Shown: piece by piece, positions 57,564 to 64,000 of the stretch | How positions within the stretch are numbered: the stretch's first letter is position 1 | How the letters are laid out: each line of letters starts with the position of its first letter | NCBI GenBank assembly: GCA_024690695.1 | Contig: JAILOS010000050.1 | Span: 96,834-160,833 of the forward strand | Direction: 5' to 3' | Origin: Oscillospiraceae bacterium | Lineage (GTDB): Bacteria > Bacillota_A > Clostridia > Oscillospirales > Oscillospiraceae | Length of the DNA: 64,000 nt | The notes under the pieces: model-generated | What the model saw: only the letters and a program-made list of their open reading frames with translations | Databases searched by the model: none | Told to the model about the DNA's origin: nothing | Made by a program: the position numbers and the translations under genes

Positions 57564-59246
57564 ATGGAAGAGACCAGAAACTTTATTGAAGCCTTCGTCA
57601 AGGAAGACCTGTCGGAAGGACAGCGCTGCTGCGGCATGCAGGTCCACACGCGCTTTCCGCCCGAGCCGAACGGCTATCTGCACATCGGCCACTGCAAGGC
57701 GCTGACGATCGACTTCAGCACCGCGGAGCATTTCGGCGGTCTGTGCAACCTCCGCTTTGACGACACCAACCCCGCCAAAGAGGATACCGAGTACGTCAAC
57801 GCCATCCAGGAGGATATTCACTGGCTCGGCTTCGACTGGGGCGACCGCCTGTTCTACGGCTCGGATTATTTTGAAAAGACCTATGAATACGCGATCGAGC
57901 TGATCGAAAAAGGTCTCGCCTACGTCTGCGAGCTGACGCCCGAGCAGTTCAGAGAATACCGCGGCGACACCTCGCACCCCGCCGTTTCCCCGTGGCGCGA
58001 CCGGCCGATCGAAGAAAACCTCGACCTGTTCCGCCGCATGCGCGCGGGCGAATTCCCCGAGGGCCGCTATACGCTGCGCGCGAAGATCGACCTTGCCAGC
58101 GGCAACTTCAACATGCGCGACCCGGTGCTCTACCGCATCCGGTATATCGAGCATCACCGCCAGGGCACGAAATGGTGCATCTTCCCGATGTACGACTTCG
58201 CCCATCCGATTCAGGACGCGCTGGAGGGCATCACGCACTCGCTCTGCTCGCTGGAATACGAGGATCACCGGCCGCTGTACGACTGGGTCGTGAACAACGT
58301 GTCGATCCCCGGCATCAAGCCCCGCCAGATCGAGTTTGCCCGTCTGGGCATCAACTATACCGTCATGAGCAAGCGCAAGCTGCGCCAGCTCGTCGAGCAG
58401 GGCCGCGTCGCCGGCTGGGACGATCCCCGGATGCCGACGCTCTGCGGGCTGCGCCGCCGCGGCTATACCTCCGCCGCGATCCGCGAATTCTGCGAGCGGA
58501 TCGGCGTTTCCAAGGTGGACTCCACCGTGGACTGGGCGCTGCTCGAGAGCTGCCTGCGCGACGATCTGAACGCCCACGCCCGCCGCGTGATGGCCGTTCT
58601 GCGTCCGGTCAGGCTGACCGTGACGAATTATCCCGAGGGGCAGAGCGAGCTGCTGGAGATCGAGAACAATCCTCTCGACCCGGAAGCCGGGACGCGGAAG
58701 GTCAGCTTCTCGCGCGAGCTGTGGATCGAAGCGGATGATTTCATGGAAGTCCCCGCGCCGAAGTACAAGAGGCTGCACCCCGGCTTCGAGGTTCGTCTCA
58801 AGGGCGCCTATCTCGTCACCTGCACCGGCTGCCGCAGGGATGAGAGCGGAAACGTCGTCGAGATCTTCTGCGAGTACGACCCCGAAAGCCGCGGCGGCGA
58901 TCCCGCCGACGGACGCAAGGTGAAGGGCGCCACGATCCACTGGGTCGACGCGAACAACTGCGCGGACGCCGAGGTTCGCCTGTACGACTACCTGTTCAGC
59001 GATCCCGAGCCGGACGGCCCGGACAGGAATTTCCTCGACTGTCTGAATCCCGACAGCCTCGAGATCCTCACCGGCTGCAAGGTAGAAGCCGCCCTCGCGC
59101 AGCTTCCGATGCCGGAGCCCGGGAAGAATTCCGAGGGCTTCCAGTTCATGCGGCAGGGCTATTTCTGCCTTGACAACCGCGACGCCGCTCCCGGACGCCT
59201 CGTGTTCAACCGTTCCGTCGCGCTGAAGGACAGCTTCAGAAAATAA
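57564..59246 (+). CDS. glnS: Glutaminyl-tRNA synthetase
   Basis: The 560-residue class I enzyme charges tRNA-Gln directly. It has RFPPEPNGYLHIGHCKALTI (HIGH), NLRFDDTNPAKEDTEYVNAI, the tRNA/amino-acid site block PMYDFAHPIQDALEGITHSL, the KMSKS-like VMSKRKLRQLV and the GlnRS C-terminal anticodon barrel ending NRSVALKDSF. Many Firmicutes lack GlnRS and amidate Glu-tRNA-Gln with GatCAB instead, so its presence is a useful lineage marker. AAGGAGTGA precedes ATG 57564; GTG 57555 is inside that ribosome site. Confidence 0.96.
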   Translation: MEETRNFIEAFVKEDLSEGQRCCGMQVHTRFPPEPNGYLHIGHCKALTIDFSTAEHFGGLCNLRFDDTNPAKEDTEYVNAIQEDIHWLGFDWGDRLFYGSDYFEKTYEYAIELIEKGLAYVCELTPEQFREYRGDTSHPAVSPWRDRPIEENLDLFRRMRAGEFPEGRYTLRAKIDLASGNFNMRDPVLYRIRYIEHHRQGTKWCIFPMYDFAHPIQDALEGITHSLCSLEYEDHRPLYDWVVNNVSIPGIKPRQIEFARLGINYTVMSKRKLRQLVEQGRVAGWDDPRMPTLCGLRRRGYTSAAIREFCERIGVSKVDSTVDWALLESCLRDDLNAHARRVMAVLRPVRLTVTNYPEGQSELLEIENNPLDPEAGTRKVSFSRELWIEADDFMEVPAPKYKRLHPGFEVRLKGAYLVTCTGCRRDESGNVVEIFCEYDPESRGGDPADGRKVKGATIHWVDANNCADAEVRLYDYLFSDPEPDGPDRNFLDCLNPDSLEILTGCKVEAALAQLPMPEPGKNSEGFQFMRQGYFCLDNRDAAPGRLVFNRSVALKDSFRK

Positions 59247-59256
59247 AAAACAAGTG

Positions 59257-59291
59257 CCCGCTCCGATGCAGAAACGGAGCGGGCTCTTTTG
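59257..59291 (+). terminator. Terminator of glnS
   Basis: GCCCGCTCCG and CGGAGCGGGC form a ten-pair stem followed by TCTTTT. Confidence 0.85.
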
Positions 59292-59304
59292 TCTTGTCGT
59301 CAGA

Positions 59305-59688
59305 TCAAAACAGAGAAGAAACAGACAGAAAGCTGACGCCCATCACGGCCGCGACGACGACGATAATCACCGCCAGAATAATCGCGCAGAAATACGAGCG
59401 GGCAAAATTCCGGCGGTTGATGTTGCTGTCGTCCAGCGCATAGACGATCAGCAGGATCAAGCCGACCAGCGGGATGCAGAACAGCAGCATATAACCGAAA
59501 TAAGCCCACGGGCTCAGCGGCTTATACTGCGATGGGATATTGTCGCTCTGGACGATGTACGTGTTTACGGTGTTGGGCGGGGCGGGACGCGAATAAGTTC
59601 CGCCGGGGCGAACGGACGCCTCGGCGCCGCAGGCCGTGCAGAAGCGGGCTCCTTCAGGAACGTATGCGCCGCATGACGGGCAATTCAT
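59305..59688 (-). CDS. Zinc-ribbon membrane protein
   Basis: The 127-residue protein starts MNCPSCGAYVPEGARFCTAC, a zinc ribbon with two CxxC pairs, then a Pro/Ser/Thr linker and two membrane segments, AYFGYMLLFCIPLVGLILLI and SYFCAIILAVIIVVVAAVMG. Such proteins are widespread in Clostridia without a defined role; the ribbon would face the cytoplasm. AAGGAGGAATAACCC precedes the ATG. Confidence 0.85.
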   Translation of the reverse strand: MNCPSCGAYVPEGARFCTACGAEASVRPGGTYSRPAPPNTVNTYIVQSDNIPSQYKPLSPWAYFGYMLLFCIPLVGLILLIVYALDDSNINRRNFARSYFCAIILAVIIVVVAAVMGVSFLSVSSLF

Positions 59689-59740
59689 GGGTTATTCCTC
59701 CTTTTTCTGGCCGCTTTATCACGGCGAGCTAATATTATTT

Positions 59741-59777
59741 CCGGAAACGGAGGCGGGGAAGCCGCCCCCGTTTCCGG
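59741..59777. terminator. Hairpin after the SPFH gene
   Basis: CCGGAAACGGAGGCGG and CCGCCCCCGTTTCCGG pair with one mismatch. The T-run TTTTTTCTTTT is on the plus side, but the hairpin lies directly behind the minus-strand SPFH stop. Confidence 0.6.
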
Positions 59778-59786
59778 TTTTTTCTT

Positions 59787-60791
59787 TTACGGCTGATCTC
59801 TGAGATCGATCATATAGCTGGCGTCGGAGCCCAGAACGGTGTCGGGCAGCTCGCCGTTCCACTGCTTGATCCAGTAGTACTGGATCAGCGCCTGCGTCAG
59901 AGACTCGGAAATGCGCTTGTTCATTTCCGCCTCTTTCTCGCCGGCGTAGAGCGCGGCCTCGGCCTGCACCTTGACGACCTCGAGTTCGGCGTTGGCGGCA
60001 ATGACCGCCTTCTCAGCCTCGGCGTTGGCGGCGATGATCGCCCGGCGCGCCGTGGCCTCCTCCTCCATCGTCTTCTGCGCCTGCTCGGTCTCCGCGGTCA
60101 GCTTGTTCTGGGCGGCGACCTGCTTGGCCTCGACAGCGGTCGTGAAGGCGTCCGTAAAGTCGATGTCCTCGATCGCGATCGAGACGATCGTGATGCCGTA
60201 GGCCTTCATGTCTGCGGACGTCGATTCGGCGATCAGATCCGAGAGCATATTGCGCTTGGCAATCAGATTCTCCGCCGTGTACTGGGAGAAGACCGCTTTG
60301 GTATTCTCCAGGATACGGGGAAGCATAACGCTGTCGTAGTAATTGATGCCGACCGTGCGGTAGAGCTCCTGGGCGGTGCTCTGGTCGATGCAGTAGTTGA
60401 CGCTGAGCTGGACGTTCACCTGCTGAATGTCGCTGGAGAAGGCTTCGGTCGCGATCTGCACCTTCTGCGTGCGGTTATCCATCTTTACGACGCTCTGCCA
60501 TGGGAGGATAAAGTGCGCGCCGGCGCTGATCGTCCGGTTCTCCACGCGGCCGAAGGTCGTCAGGACTCCGGTATAGCCGGTCGGGACGACAGTGACGCTG
60601 CTGAGCAGCACGAAACCTGCCAGCACAATAAGAGCCAGCGCCTGAGCCGGCCGAGTCTTCCATTCCCTGTCCCTTCCGCGAACACTTTTCGGATTTCCTT
60701 TGGCGTCAAAGACGGTTTCCTCCCGGCGCTGGAAGCCGAGAGCGATATAGAGCGCGATAGCTGCGATGAGTCCGATGATGAGAGTGGGCAT
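59787..60791 (-). CDS. SPFH-domain (prohibitin/band 7) membrane protein
   Basis: The 334-residue protein has two N-terminal membrane segments, LIIGLIAAIALYIALGF and QALALIVLAGFVLLSSVTVV. The SPFH domain follows: TVVPTGYTGVLTTFGRVENR, AHFILPWQSVVKMDNRTQKV, VQLSVNYCIDQSTAQELYRT, and a long coiled coil rich in Glu/Ala (EQAQKTMEEEATARRAIIAA). SPFH proteins make membrane microdomain rings. The end WKQWNGELPDTVLGSD-type segment (IKQWNGELPDTVLG) is a family hallmark. It has its own promoter with an inverted repeat around the -10. Confidence 0.93.
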   Translation of the reverse strand: MPTLIIGLIAAIALYIALGFQRREETVFDAKGNPKSVRGRDREWKTRPAQALALIVLAGFVLLSSVTVVPTGYTGVLTTFGRVENRTISAGAHFILPWQSVVKMDNRTQKVQIATEAFSSDIQQVNVQLSVNYCIDQSTAQELYRTVGINYYDSVMLPRILENTKAVFSQYTAENLIAKRNMLSDLIAESTSADMKAYGITIVSIAIEDIDFTDAFTTAVEAKQVAAQNKLTAETEQAQKTMEEEATARRAIIAANAEAEKAVIAANAELEVVKVQAEAALYAGEKEAEMNKRISESLTQALIQYYWIKQWNGELPDTVLGSDASYMIDLRDQP

Positions 60792-60847
60792 CCTGTTGTC
60801 CCCTTTCTTTTATTTTTCTTTTTTTCTTTCTTTGCAGCTGCGGGATT

Positions 60848-60876
60848 ATCATACCAGAAATCCCGCGGTCTTTCAA
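60848..60876 (-). promoter_or_regulatory. SPFH-gene promoter with operator-like inverted repeat
   Basis: TTGAAA (60876-60871), 17 bases, TATGAT (60853-60848) with TGG upstream. GCGGGATT (60840-60847) and AATCCCGC (60859-60866) are a perfect 8-base inverted repeat on either side of the -10. Confidence 0.7.
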
Positions 60877-60944
60877 GGAATCCGGATCCGAGTTCACGAT
60901 TTCTTCATCCGATTTAACCGGGCGTTAATAATCTCACGTGCGAT

Positions 60945-60976
60945 AAAAAACGGAAGAAACGACCGTTTCTCCCGTT
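60945..60976 (-). terminator. Terminator of the coiled-coil protein gene
   Basis: On the minus strand AACGGGAGAAACG pairs with CGTTTCTTCCGTT (one mismatch) around GT and is followed by TTTTATCG. Confidence 0.8.
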
Positions 60977-61053
60977 ATGCTCCGCGGCGCAGAAACAGGC
61001 GCTCCCTGTACGGAGAGCGCCGTGACGGATTTCCCTTCTCCGCGTTCTTCGTC

Positions 61054-61281
61054 TTATGAAACCGCTTCCAGCTCGGCCATATACTGGCGCAGCTTTGCGC
61101 GCTCCGATTCGATTTTGACGGTAAATTCGTTGAAGAAGTCCACGTCTTCGTCTTTTGGCTCCACGTGCTTCAAAATAGCGTCGAGAAGCGCCGCCTCTGA
61201 CCTGGTGCGCTTGTGCTCCCATTCCTCGATCTGCTGCTTGCACTCTTTGATCTGCTTCTTCAGTTTCATCTTTTCGAACAT
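61054..61281 (-). CDS. Small coiled-coil protein
   Basis: The 75-residue protein MFEKMKLKKQIKECKQQIEE... is almost wholly charged helix with heptad spacing in residues 5-45 and again 52-75 (KIESERAKLRQYMAELEAVS). It has no membrane segment or known motif. GAAGGTG precedes the ATG, a strong promoter lies upstream and a terminator follows, so it is a real monocistronic gene. Function unknown. Confidence 0.75.
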   Translation of the reverse strand: MFEKMKLKKQIKECKQQIEEWEHKRTRSEAALLDAILKHVEPKDEDVDFFNEFTVKIESERAKLRQYMAELEAVS

Positions 61282-61321
61282 ACGAGCACCTTCTTCATTG
61301 AATTGTTATTCGCTTGTTTTC

Positions 61322-61350
61322 AGTATAATACGCAGGTTGAAAATTGTCAA
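61322..61350 (-). promoter_or_regulatory. Promoter for the coiled-coil protein gene
   Basis: TTGACA (61350-61345), 17 bases, TATACT (61327-61322) on the minus strand. The -35 lies in a tandem ATTGTCAAT duplication. Confidence 0.8.
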
Positions 61351-61359
61351 TATTGTCAA

Positions 61360-61683
61360 TCGTATCCTCGCCCGGCTCTCTGTCTTCGGGCCGCGGTGCC
61401 GCCTTCTTCCCGGTATTCCGGGAAGTCTCTTGCGACGACGTCAGATCACAGCCGTTTATCCCGGCAAAGTCCGGAAATGCTTCCTTGATTCAGAATCGCT
61501 TATTTGATTAGATTTCAAAATATTATTACTCTATGGAAATTTTGCTGTCGAGCGCAGCGCCGCGTCACGGCGTCCCGCGGACGACGATACCCCCGGGGCG
61601 CCGCGCTGCGGATTCAATCGTGTCGGGTCAGCCGGGACGAGGAGCCGTCCCCTGCCCCATACTGTCCCAAAGGAAGAAAGCAT
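61360..61683. other. Gene-free stretch
   Basis: About 320 bases with no believable gene. Small frames on both strands lack ribosome sites and carry Arg/Ser/Pro-rich shadow composition. At 61634-61655 the minus strand has GGGGCAGGGGACGGCTCCTC followed by GTCCC, similar to a dispersed element I have seen in clostridial intergenic regions. Otherwise I see nothing in it. Confidence 0.4.
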
Positions 61684-61730
61684 AAACAAGCGCCGGATCT
61701 CCCCGTTTTGAGGAAATCCGGCGCTTGTTT
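61684..61730 (-). terminator. Terminator of the tRNA-Thr locus
   Basis: AAACAAGCGCCGGAT and ATCCGGCGCTTGTTT form a perfect 15-pair stem immediately after the CCA end of the tRNA-Thr 3' half. Confidence 0.8.
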
Positions 61731-61780
61731 GGAGCTGGTAATGTGACTCGAACACACGACCTGCTGATTACGAATTAGCC
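61730..61780 (-). other. 3' half of tRNA-Thr(CGT): island attachment site
   Basis: The minus strand reads from the anticodon arm to CCA: loop TTCGTAA (anticodon CGT), 3' anticodon strand TCAGC, variable AGGTC, T arm GTGTG-TTCGAGT-CACAT and acceptor strand TACCAGC, then T and CCA. The 5' half (acceptor, D arm) is absent; the DNA beyond 61780 is unrelated and AT-rich. A tRNA 3' half with its own terminator is what tyrosine-recombinase integration leaves at the far end of an island. Confidence 0.75.
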
Positions 61781-61990
61781 ATAGGCAAATTGTATGGCTC
61801 AAAATACTTGTTTTTTGTTTGTATTCGTGCTTTTTGTCCACTATTCCGGAAGGTCTTTATTTTTTTTAACATTATTTGCTGCGTAATATTTTTTTGTTGT
61901 GGTTGAATTTCGTTGGAACTATCTGAATAATTTTTATTTGTTGGATCAATCTGTGTTGACAGATTGATATTTTTTTGCGCTTTTTTGCGG
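61781..61990. other. AT-rich gene-free stretch at the island edge
   Basis: About 210 bases with long T and A runs and no gene. The abrupt fall in GC content from the left of the tRNA fragment marks the island boundary. Confidence 0.5.
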
Positions 61991-62025
61991 GAAAAAATTG
62001 GGCAGCAGTCATTTGACTGCTGCCC
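61991..62025 (-). terminator. Terminator after the Gln/Gly/Tyr-repeat gene fragment
   Basis: GGGCAGCAGTCA and TGACTGCTGCCC form a perfect 12-pair stem around TT, and AATTTTTTC follows on the minus strand. Confidence 0.85.
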
Positions 62026-62040
62026 TTGTTGGATTGAAAA

Positions 62041-62400
62041 TCAGTACGGAACGCGGCCTTCGCCCTGGTACACTTCAATGCCCGCAGACCGCATCTGATC
62101 CTCGAACGACTGCTGTTCGTAGCCGCCCTGGTTCTGAGGCTGCTGCGGCTGAGTGTTGACATAGCCGCCGTTGTTAGACTGCTGATTGCCGCTCCCCTGC
62201 TGCGGATAGCCGTTGCGGTTCTGCTGCGGCTTGGAATAGCCGCCATTGTTGCCCTGCTGGTAGCCGGTCCCCTGCTGCGGATAGCCGTTACGGTTCTGCT
62301 GAGGGTAACCGCCGTTGCCGGGCTGCTGGTAGCCGCTCTGGTTCTGCTGCGGATAGCCGCCCTGACCCTGCTGCGGATAGCCGCCCTGAGGCTGCTGAGG
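62041..62400 (-). pseudogene. 3' part of a Gln/Gly/Tyr/Pro-repeat protein gene
   Basis: The frame encodes PYPQQPQGGYPQQGQGGYPQ and further GGYPQQ-, NRNGYPQQ- and NNGGY-type repeats, ending GIEVYQGEGRVPY. It is followed by a good terminator, so the 3' end is that of a real gene. At its 5' end the frame runs into the antisense of a recombinase tail (62405-62527) and no ribosome site or domain precedes the repeats, so the true N-terminus has been lost. Function unknown; similar low-complexity tails follow zinc-ribbon or membrane domains in other proteins. Confidence 0.55.
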
Positions 62401-62404
62401 ATAC

Positions 62405-62527
62405 GGCGATATTACCGAGCTCACCCCGGAGATTCTCAGTCGCGTGATTGAGCGGATCGAGGTCGGGCACATCACAAGGAAGCCGGTTGCCTCCAAGGTG
62501 GTGAGGATATACTGGAAATTGAACTGA
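62405..62527 (+). pseudogene. C-terminal tail of a large serine recombinase (DUF4368-like)
   Basis: Plus-strand frame GDITELTPEILSRVIERIEV, then GHITRKPVASKVVRIYWKLN, then TGA. This matches the tail of TnpX/TndX-type serine recombinases (xxLTPEILxxLIERIEVxxx...VxIxY). The forty codons follow a stop directly, and nothing of the catalytic domain remains, so it is a relic. It lies antisense across the start of the repeat gene fragment. Confidence 0.6.
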
Positions 62528-62566
62528 CGGAACAAGCATAGAATGCGGGCGGCTTTTCGTGCTTAT

Positions 62567-62603
62567 GCACGTGGGGCAAGGGTTTTTCCCTTGCCCCACG
62601 TGC
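62567..62603. terminator. Long perfect hairpin after the putative immunity gene
   Basis: GCACGTGGGGCAAGGG and CCCTTGCCCCACGTGC form a perfect 16-pair stem around TTTTT. There is no clear T-run on the minus strand, so termination by this hairpin is probable but not certain. Confidence 0.55.
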
Positions 62604-63106
62604 TATATGTCTTTTTGCATTTCAATAACTTCAGATGAAATCCTTTCTGGCAAAAGCGGCAGAATTGCCCGGAAAGTTTTCTCCTTATACTGGAAAAAGG
62701 CTATAGTATTATAATTATTCCTAGTTTTCTTCAAAAACTGTTTTTTCTCTTCACTGCTCAGTGGCGCTTCAGAAAAATAAACCCAAGTGACATACCCATT
62801 GCCAGTATATGAATTAATGTATCCAGCCTCAACGATTGCTTCCCATAAATGGCAGTATTTTTTGAATCCAATCTTCATGGTTATTCCACGAGAATCAAGG
62901 ATCACACTACCAAACGTAAAATCAAACAACATCTGATAAACGACACCGGCGATGCCTATCAATCCTACAATGAAGGGTAAAAGCACATGAAAAGAAACGC
63001 CTAAACAGTTTATCCCATAGATCCCTATTGCTATTAGGAACGCGCCTGAGCACAGGCCAATAAAATAGACGCCATTGTAAAATCCTGATATTTGAAATTT
63101 TTTCAT
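62603..63106 (-). CDS. Two-helix membrane protein with PH-like domain; candidate immunity protein
   Basis: The 167-residue product has two membrane helices, VYFIGLCSGAFLIAIGIYGI and VLLPFIVGLIGIAGVVYQML. A cytoplasmic C-terminal domain resembles bacterial PH-like folds: SVILDSRGITMKIGFKKYCH, LWEAIVEAGYINSY, VTWVYFSEAPLSSEEKKQFL. It starts nine bases after the Rhs gene stop, on the same strand, in DNA of the same low GC content as the Rhs tip. In polymorphic toxin loci this position holds the immunity gene. A membrane immunity protein would fit a membrane-acting toxin. It is an inference from context; the protein matches no immunity family I know. Confidence 0.7.
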   Translation of the reverse strand: MKKFQISGFYNGVYFIGLCSGAFLIAIGIYGINCLGVSFHVLLPFIVGLIGIAGVVYQMLFDFTFGSVILDSRGITMKIGFKKYCHLWEAIVEAGYINSYTGNGYVTWVYFSEAPLSSEEKKQFLKKTRNNYNTIAFFQYKEKTFRAILPLLPERISSEVIEMQKDI

Positions 63107-63115
63107 AACTGCGCC

Positions 63116-64000
63116 TCAGTTCGTCATAAAACCAGCTGCCGCAATGGAAAGATGCGTAGTAAAATAACTTGAAATTGCATCAAGTGTTCCGACTGAATAA
63201 TCACCAAGATTTTTAATTGATGCTTTTGTAATATCGCCAATATTAGAAGATCTATTAAATGAATCAATCCCCTCCTCGGAATACTTTAGGGAAGCAGAAA
63301 GTCCAAAAGAAACTACATTAAACGCACCTGCTATTGAAGATCTTATCACCATCTGATGGTCTATCTTTTTCCCGCGTCCAGTAGTTATTACTGAATTGAC
63401 TTCTTCTCCTGCTATATTCCCTCCGAAGCCTCCTACAAATGCTATTGCTCCGCCTACTGCGATACCAGCAATTCCACCGGTAGCAACTGTTGCTAAAGCA
63501 ACATCTACCGCTGCTCCAGCTATTGCGCCTGATACTGCACCTTGAGCAGCGCCCTCCCAAAAGCTTCCACCTTGAGCAGCAGAAGATATTCCACCAATAA
63601 TTCCGCCAATAAATCCACCAACAATCCAATTAGCAAGAGTTCCGCTATCATCTCTTGCATTAATCGGATTGTTTAGACAATATACAAACATATTATAGCC
63701 AACAAAGCTTTGGCCTGTGCTTGCAAAACTGTCGGAATTAATAAACCGGCATATCGCGGGGTCGTAATAGCGGCTCTGGAGGTAGTAAAAGCCAAGCTCG
63801 CTGTCGAAATAATAGCCTCTGTAGCGCAGGGGGTTGGTCTGCGAGACGGTGGTATAGTTCATCGAGGTGATCTTGCCGAAGGCGTCGTAGTTGTAGATCG
63901 CCTCATTATCGCCGCTCAGGTTCACGATCGCCGTCACGTCGCCCTGCAGGTTCGTCACGTAGAAATACGGCGTCCCGTTGAGCGTGAAGGAGAAGGGATT
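63116..64000 (-). CDS. Rhs-repeat protein, C-terminal part with glycine-zipper-rich variable tip (5' end outside window)
   Basis: The frame is open from base 64000. The first part is the Rhs core end: YFYVTNLQGDVTAIVNLSGD, YNYDAFGKITS, LRYRGYYFDSELGFYYLQSR, YYDPAICRFINSDSFASTGQ and YNMFVYCLNNPINARDDSG. The variable tip (about 180 residues) begins with NWIVGGFIGGIIGGISSAAQ, followed by AAQGAVSGAIAGAAVDVALA and GIAGIAVGGAIAFVGGFGGN, a long glycine-zipper membrane region. It ends in a 90-residue domain (EEVNSVITTGRGKKIDHQMV ... STHLSIAAAGFMTN-like SYFTTHLSIAAAGFMTN). GC content falls sharply near 63745, so core and tip have different histories, as in Rhs/CDI toxins. No nuclease motif is seen. 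Confidence 0.85.
   Translation of the reverse strand, partial: NPFSFTLNGTPYFYVTNLQGDVTAIVNLSGDNEAIYNYDAFGKITSMNYTTVSQTNPLRYRGYYFDSELGFYYLQSRYYDPAICRFINSDSFASTGQSFVGYNMFVYCLNNPINARDDSGTLANWIVGGFIGGIIGGISSAAQGGSFWEGAAQGAVSGAIAGAAVDVALATVATGGIAGIAVGGAIAFVGGFGGNIAGEEVNSVITTGRGKKIDHQMVIRSSIAGAFNVVSFGLSASLKYSEEGIDSFNRSSNIGDITKASIKNLGDYSVGTLDAISSYFTTHLSIAAAGFMTN

Noticed and set aside
61504..61746. An 80-residue plus-strand frame
   Set aside because: It has no ribosome site and runs through the terminator and tRNA fragment.
62100..62400. GYPQQ-coding repeats considered as a CRISPR or non-coding repeat array
   Set aside because: Repeats are imperfect, lack unique spacers and encode a consistent amino-acid pattern ending at a stop and terminator.

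Overview
The window looks like chromosome of a spore-forming member of the Clostridia with fairly GC-rich coding DNA, perhaps Oscillospiraceae- or Christensenellales-like. Evidence for this is the spoIIAA-spoIIAB-sigF operon, CotJ spore-coat genes, a PdaB-like deacetylase, a PPi-type phosphofructokinase, two T-box leaders, a class B sortase, an SLH-domain protein and a ferredoxin-type-looking thioredoxin reductase. Many promoters fit TTGxxx-17-TATAAT, often with an extended TG -10. TTG is used as a start codon behind strong Shine-Dalgarno sequences at least three times.

Layout. 1-2.2 kb: divergent glycolysis genes (class II aldolase, PPi-PFK). 2.2-7.0 kb: a minus-strand cell-envelope operon (MBOAT acyltransferase, AlgX/DHHW-like partner, lipoprotein, SLH-transglutaminase). 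7.1-12.9 kb: a papain-like orphan, cotJC with a fused cotJA-cotJB gene, sortase B, and a 917-residue membrane-anchored surface protein with a (TP)n stalk and YDG/MBG repeats. 13-17 kb: queA, dapA, a lipoprotein gene and rlmD. 17.0-18.6 kb: scrambled accessory DNA beginning exactly at the 3' end of rlmD, with a second rlmD-3'-like fragment and a TIR-like remnant. 18.6-23.3 kb: small enzymes, a diguanylate cyclase, a PdaB-like deacetylase and asd. 23.5-27.1 kb: a large flavin/Fe-S oxidoreductase paired with hypA, a small protein gene and tRNA-Arg(CCT). 27.2-32.4 kb: an ABC transporter fusion and a secreted 5'-nucleotidase. 32.4-42.4 kb: housekeeping genes on the minus strand (rnmV, holA, comEC, HIT, T-box-alaS, U32 peptidase, mltG). 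42.5-49.1 kb: a tiny Cys-Gly protein, tmk, WecG/TagA, sirtuin, an FTCD_C-like protein, prfC and an unusual old-yellow-enzyme homologue. 49.2-61.3 kb: pcrA, the sigF operon, valine T-box with a YcxB-like gene and valS, a thioredoxin-reductase-like protein, glnS, a zinc-ribbon protein, an SPFH protein and a coiled-coil protein. 61.7-64.0 kb: the left end of an apparent genomic island.

That island starts at a 3'-half copy of tRNA-Thr(CGT) with its terminator still attached. It carries a truncated Gln/Gly/Tyr-repeat gene abutting an antisense serine-recombinase tail, then the C-terminal end of an Rhs protein with a glycine-zipper-rich tip and a downstream membrane protein that is a plausible immunity partner. 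The rest of the Rhs gene and the other island end lie beyond the window. This Rhs tip/membrane-protein pair is the best candidate here for an undescribed system. No CRISPR array, rRNA operon or intact IS element was seen.
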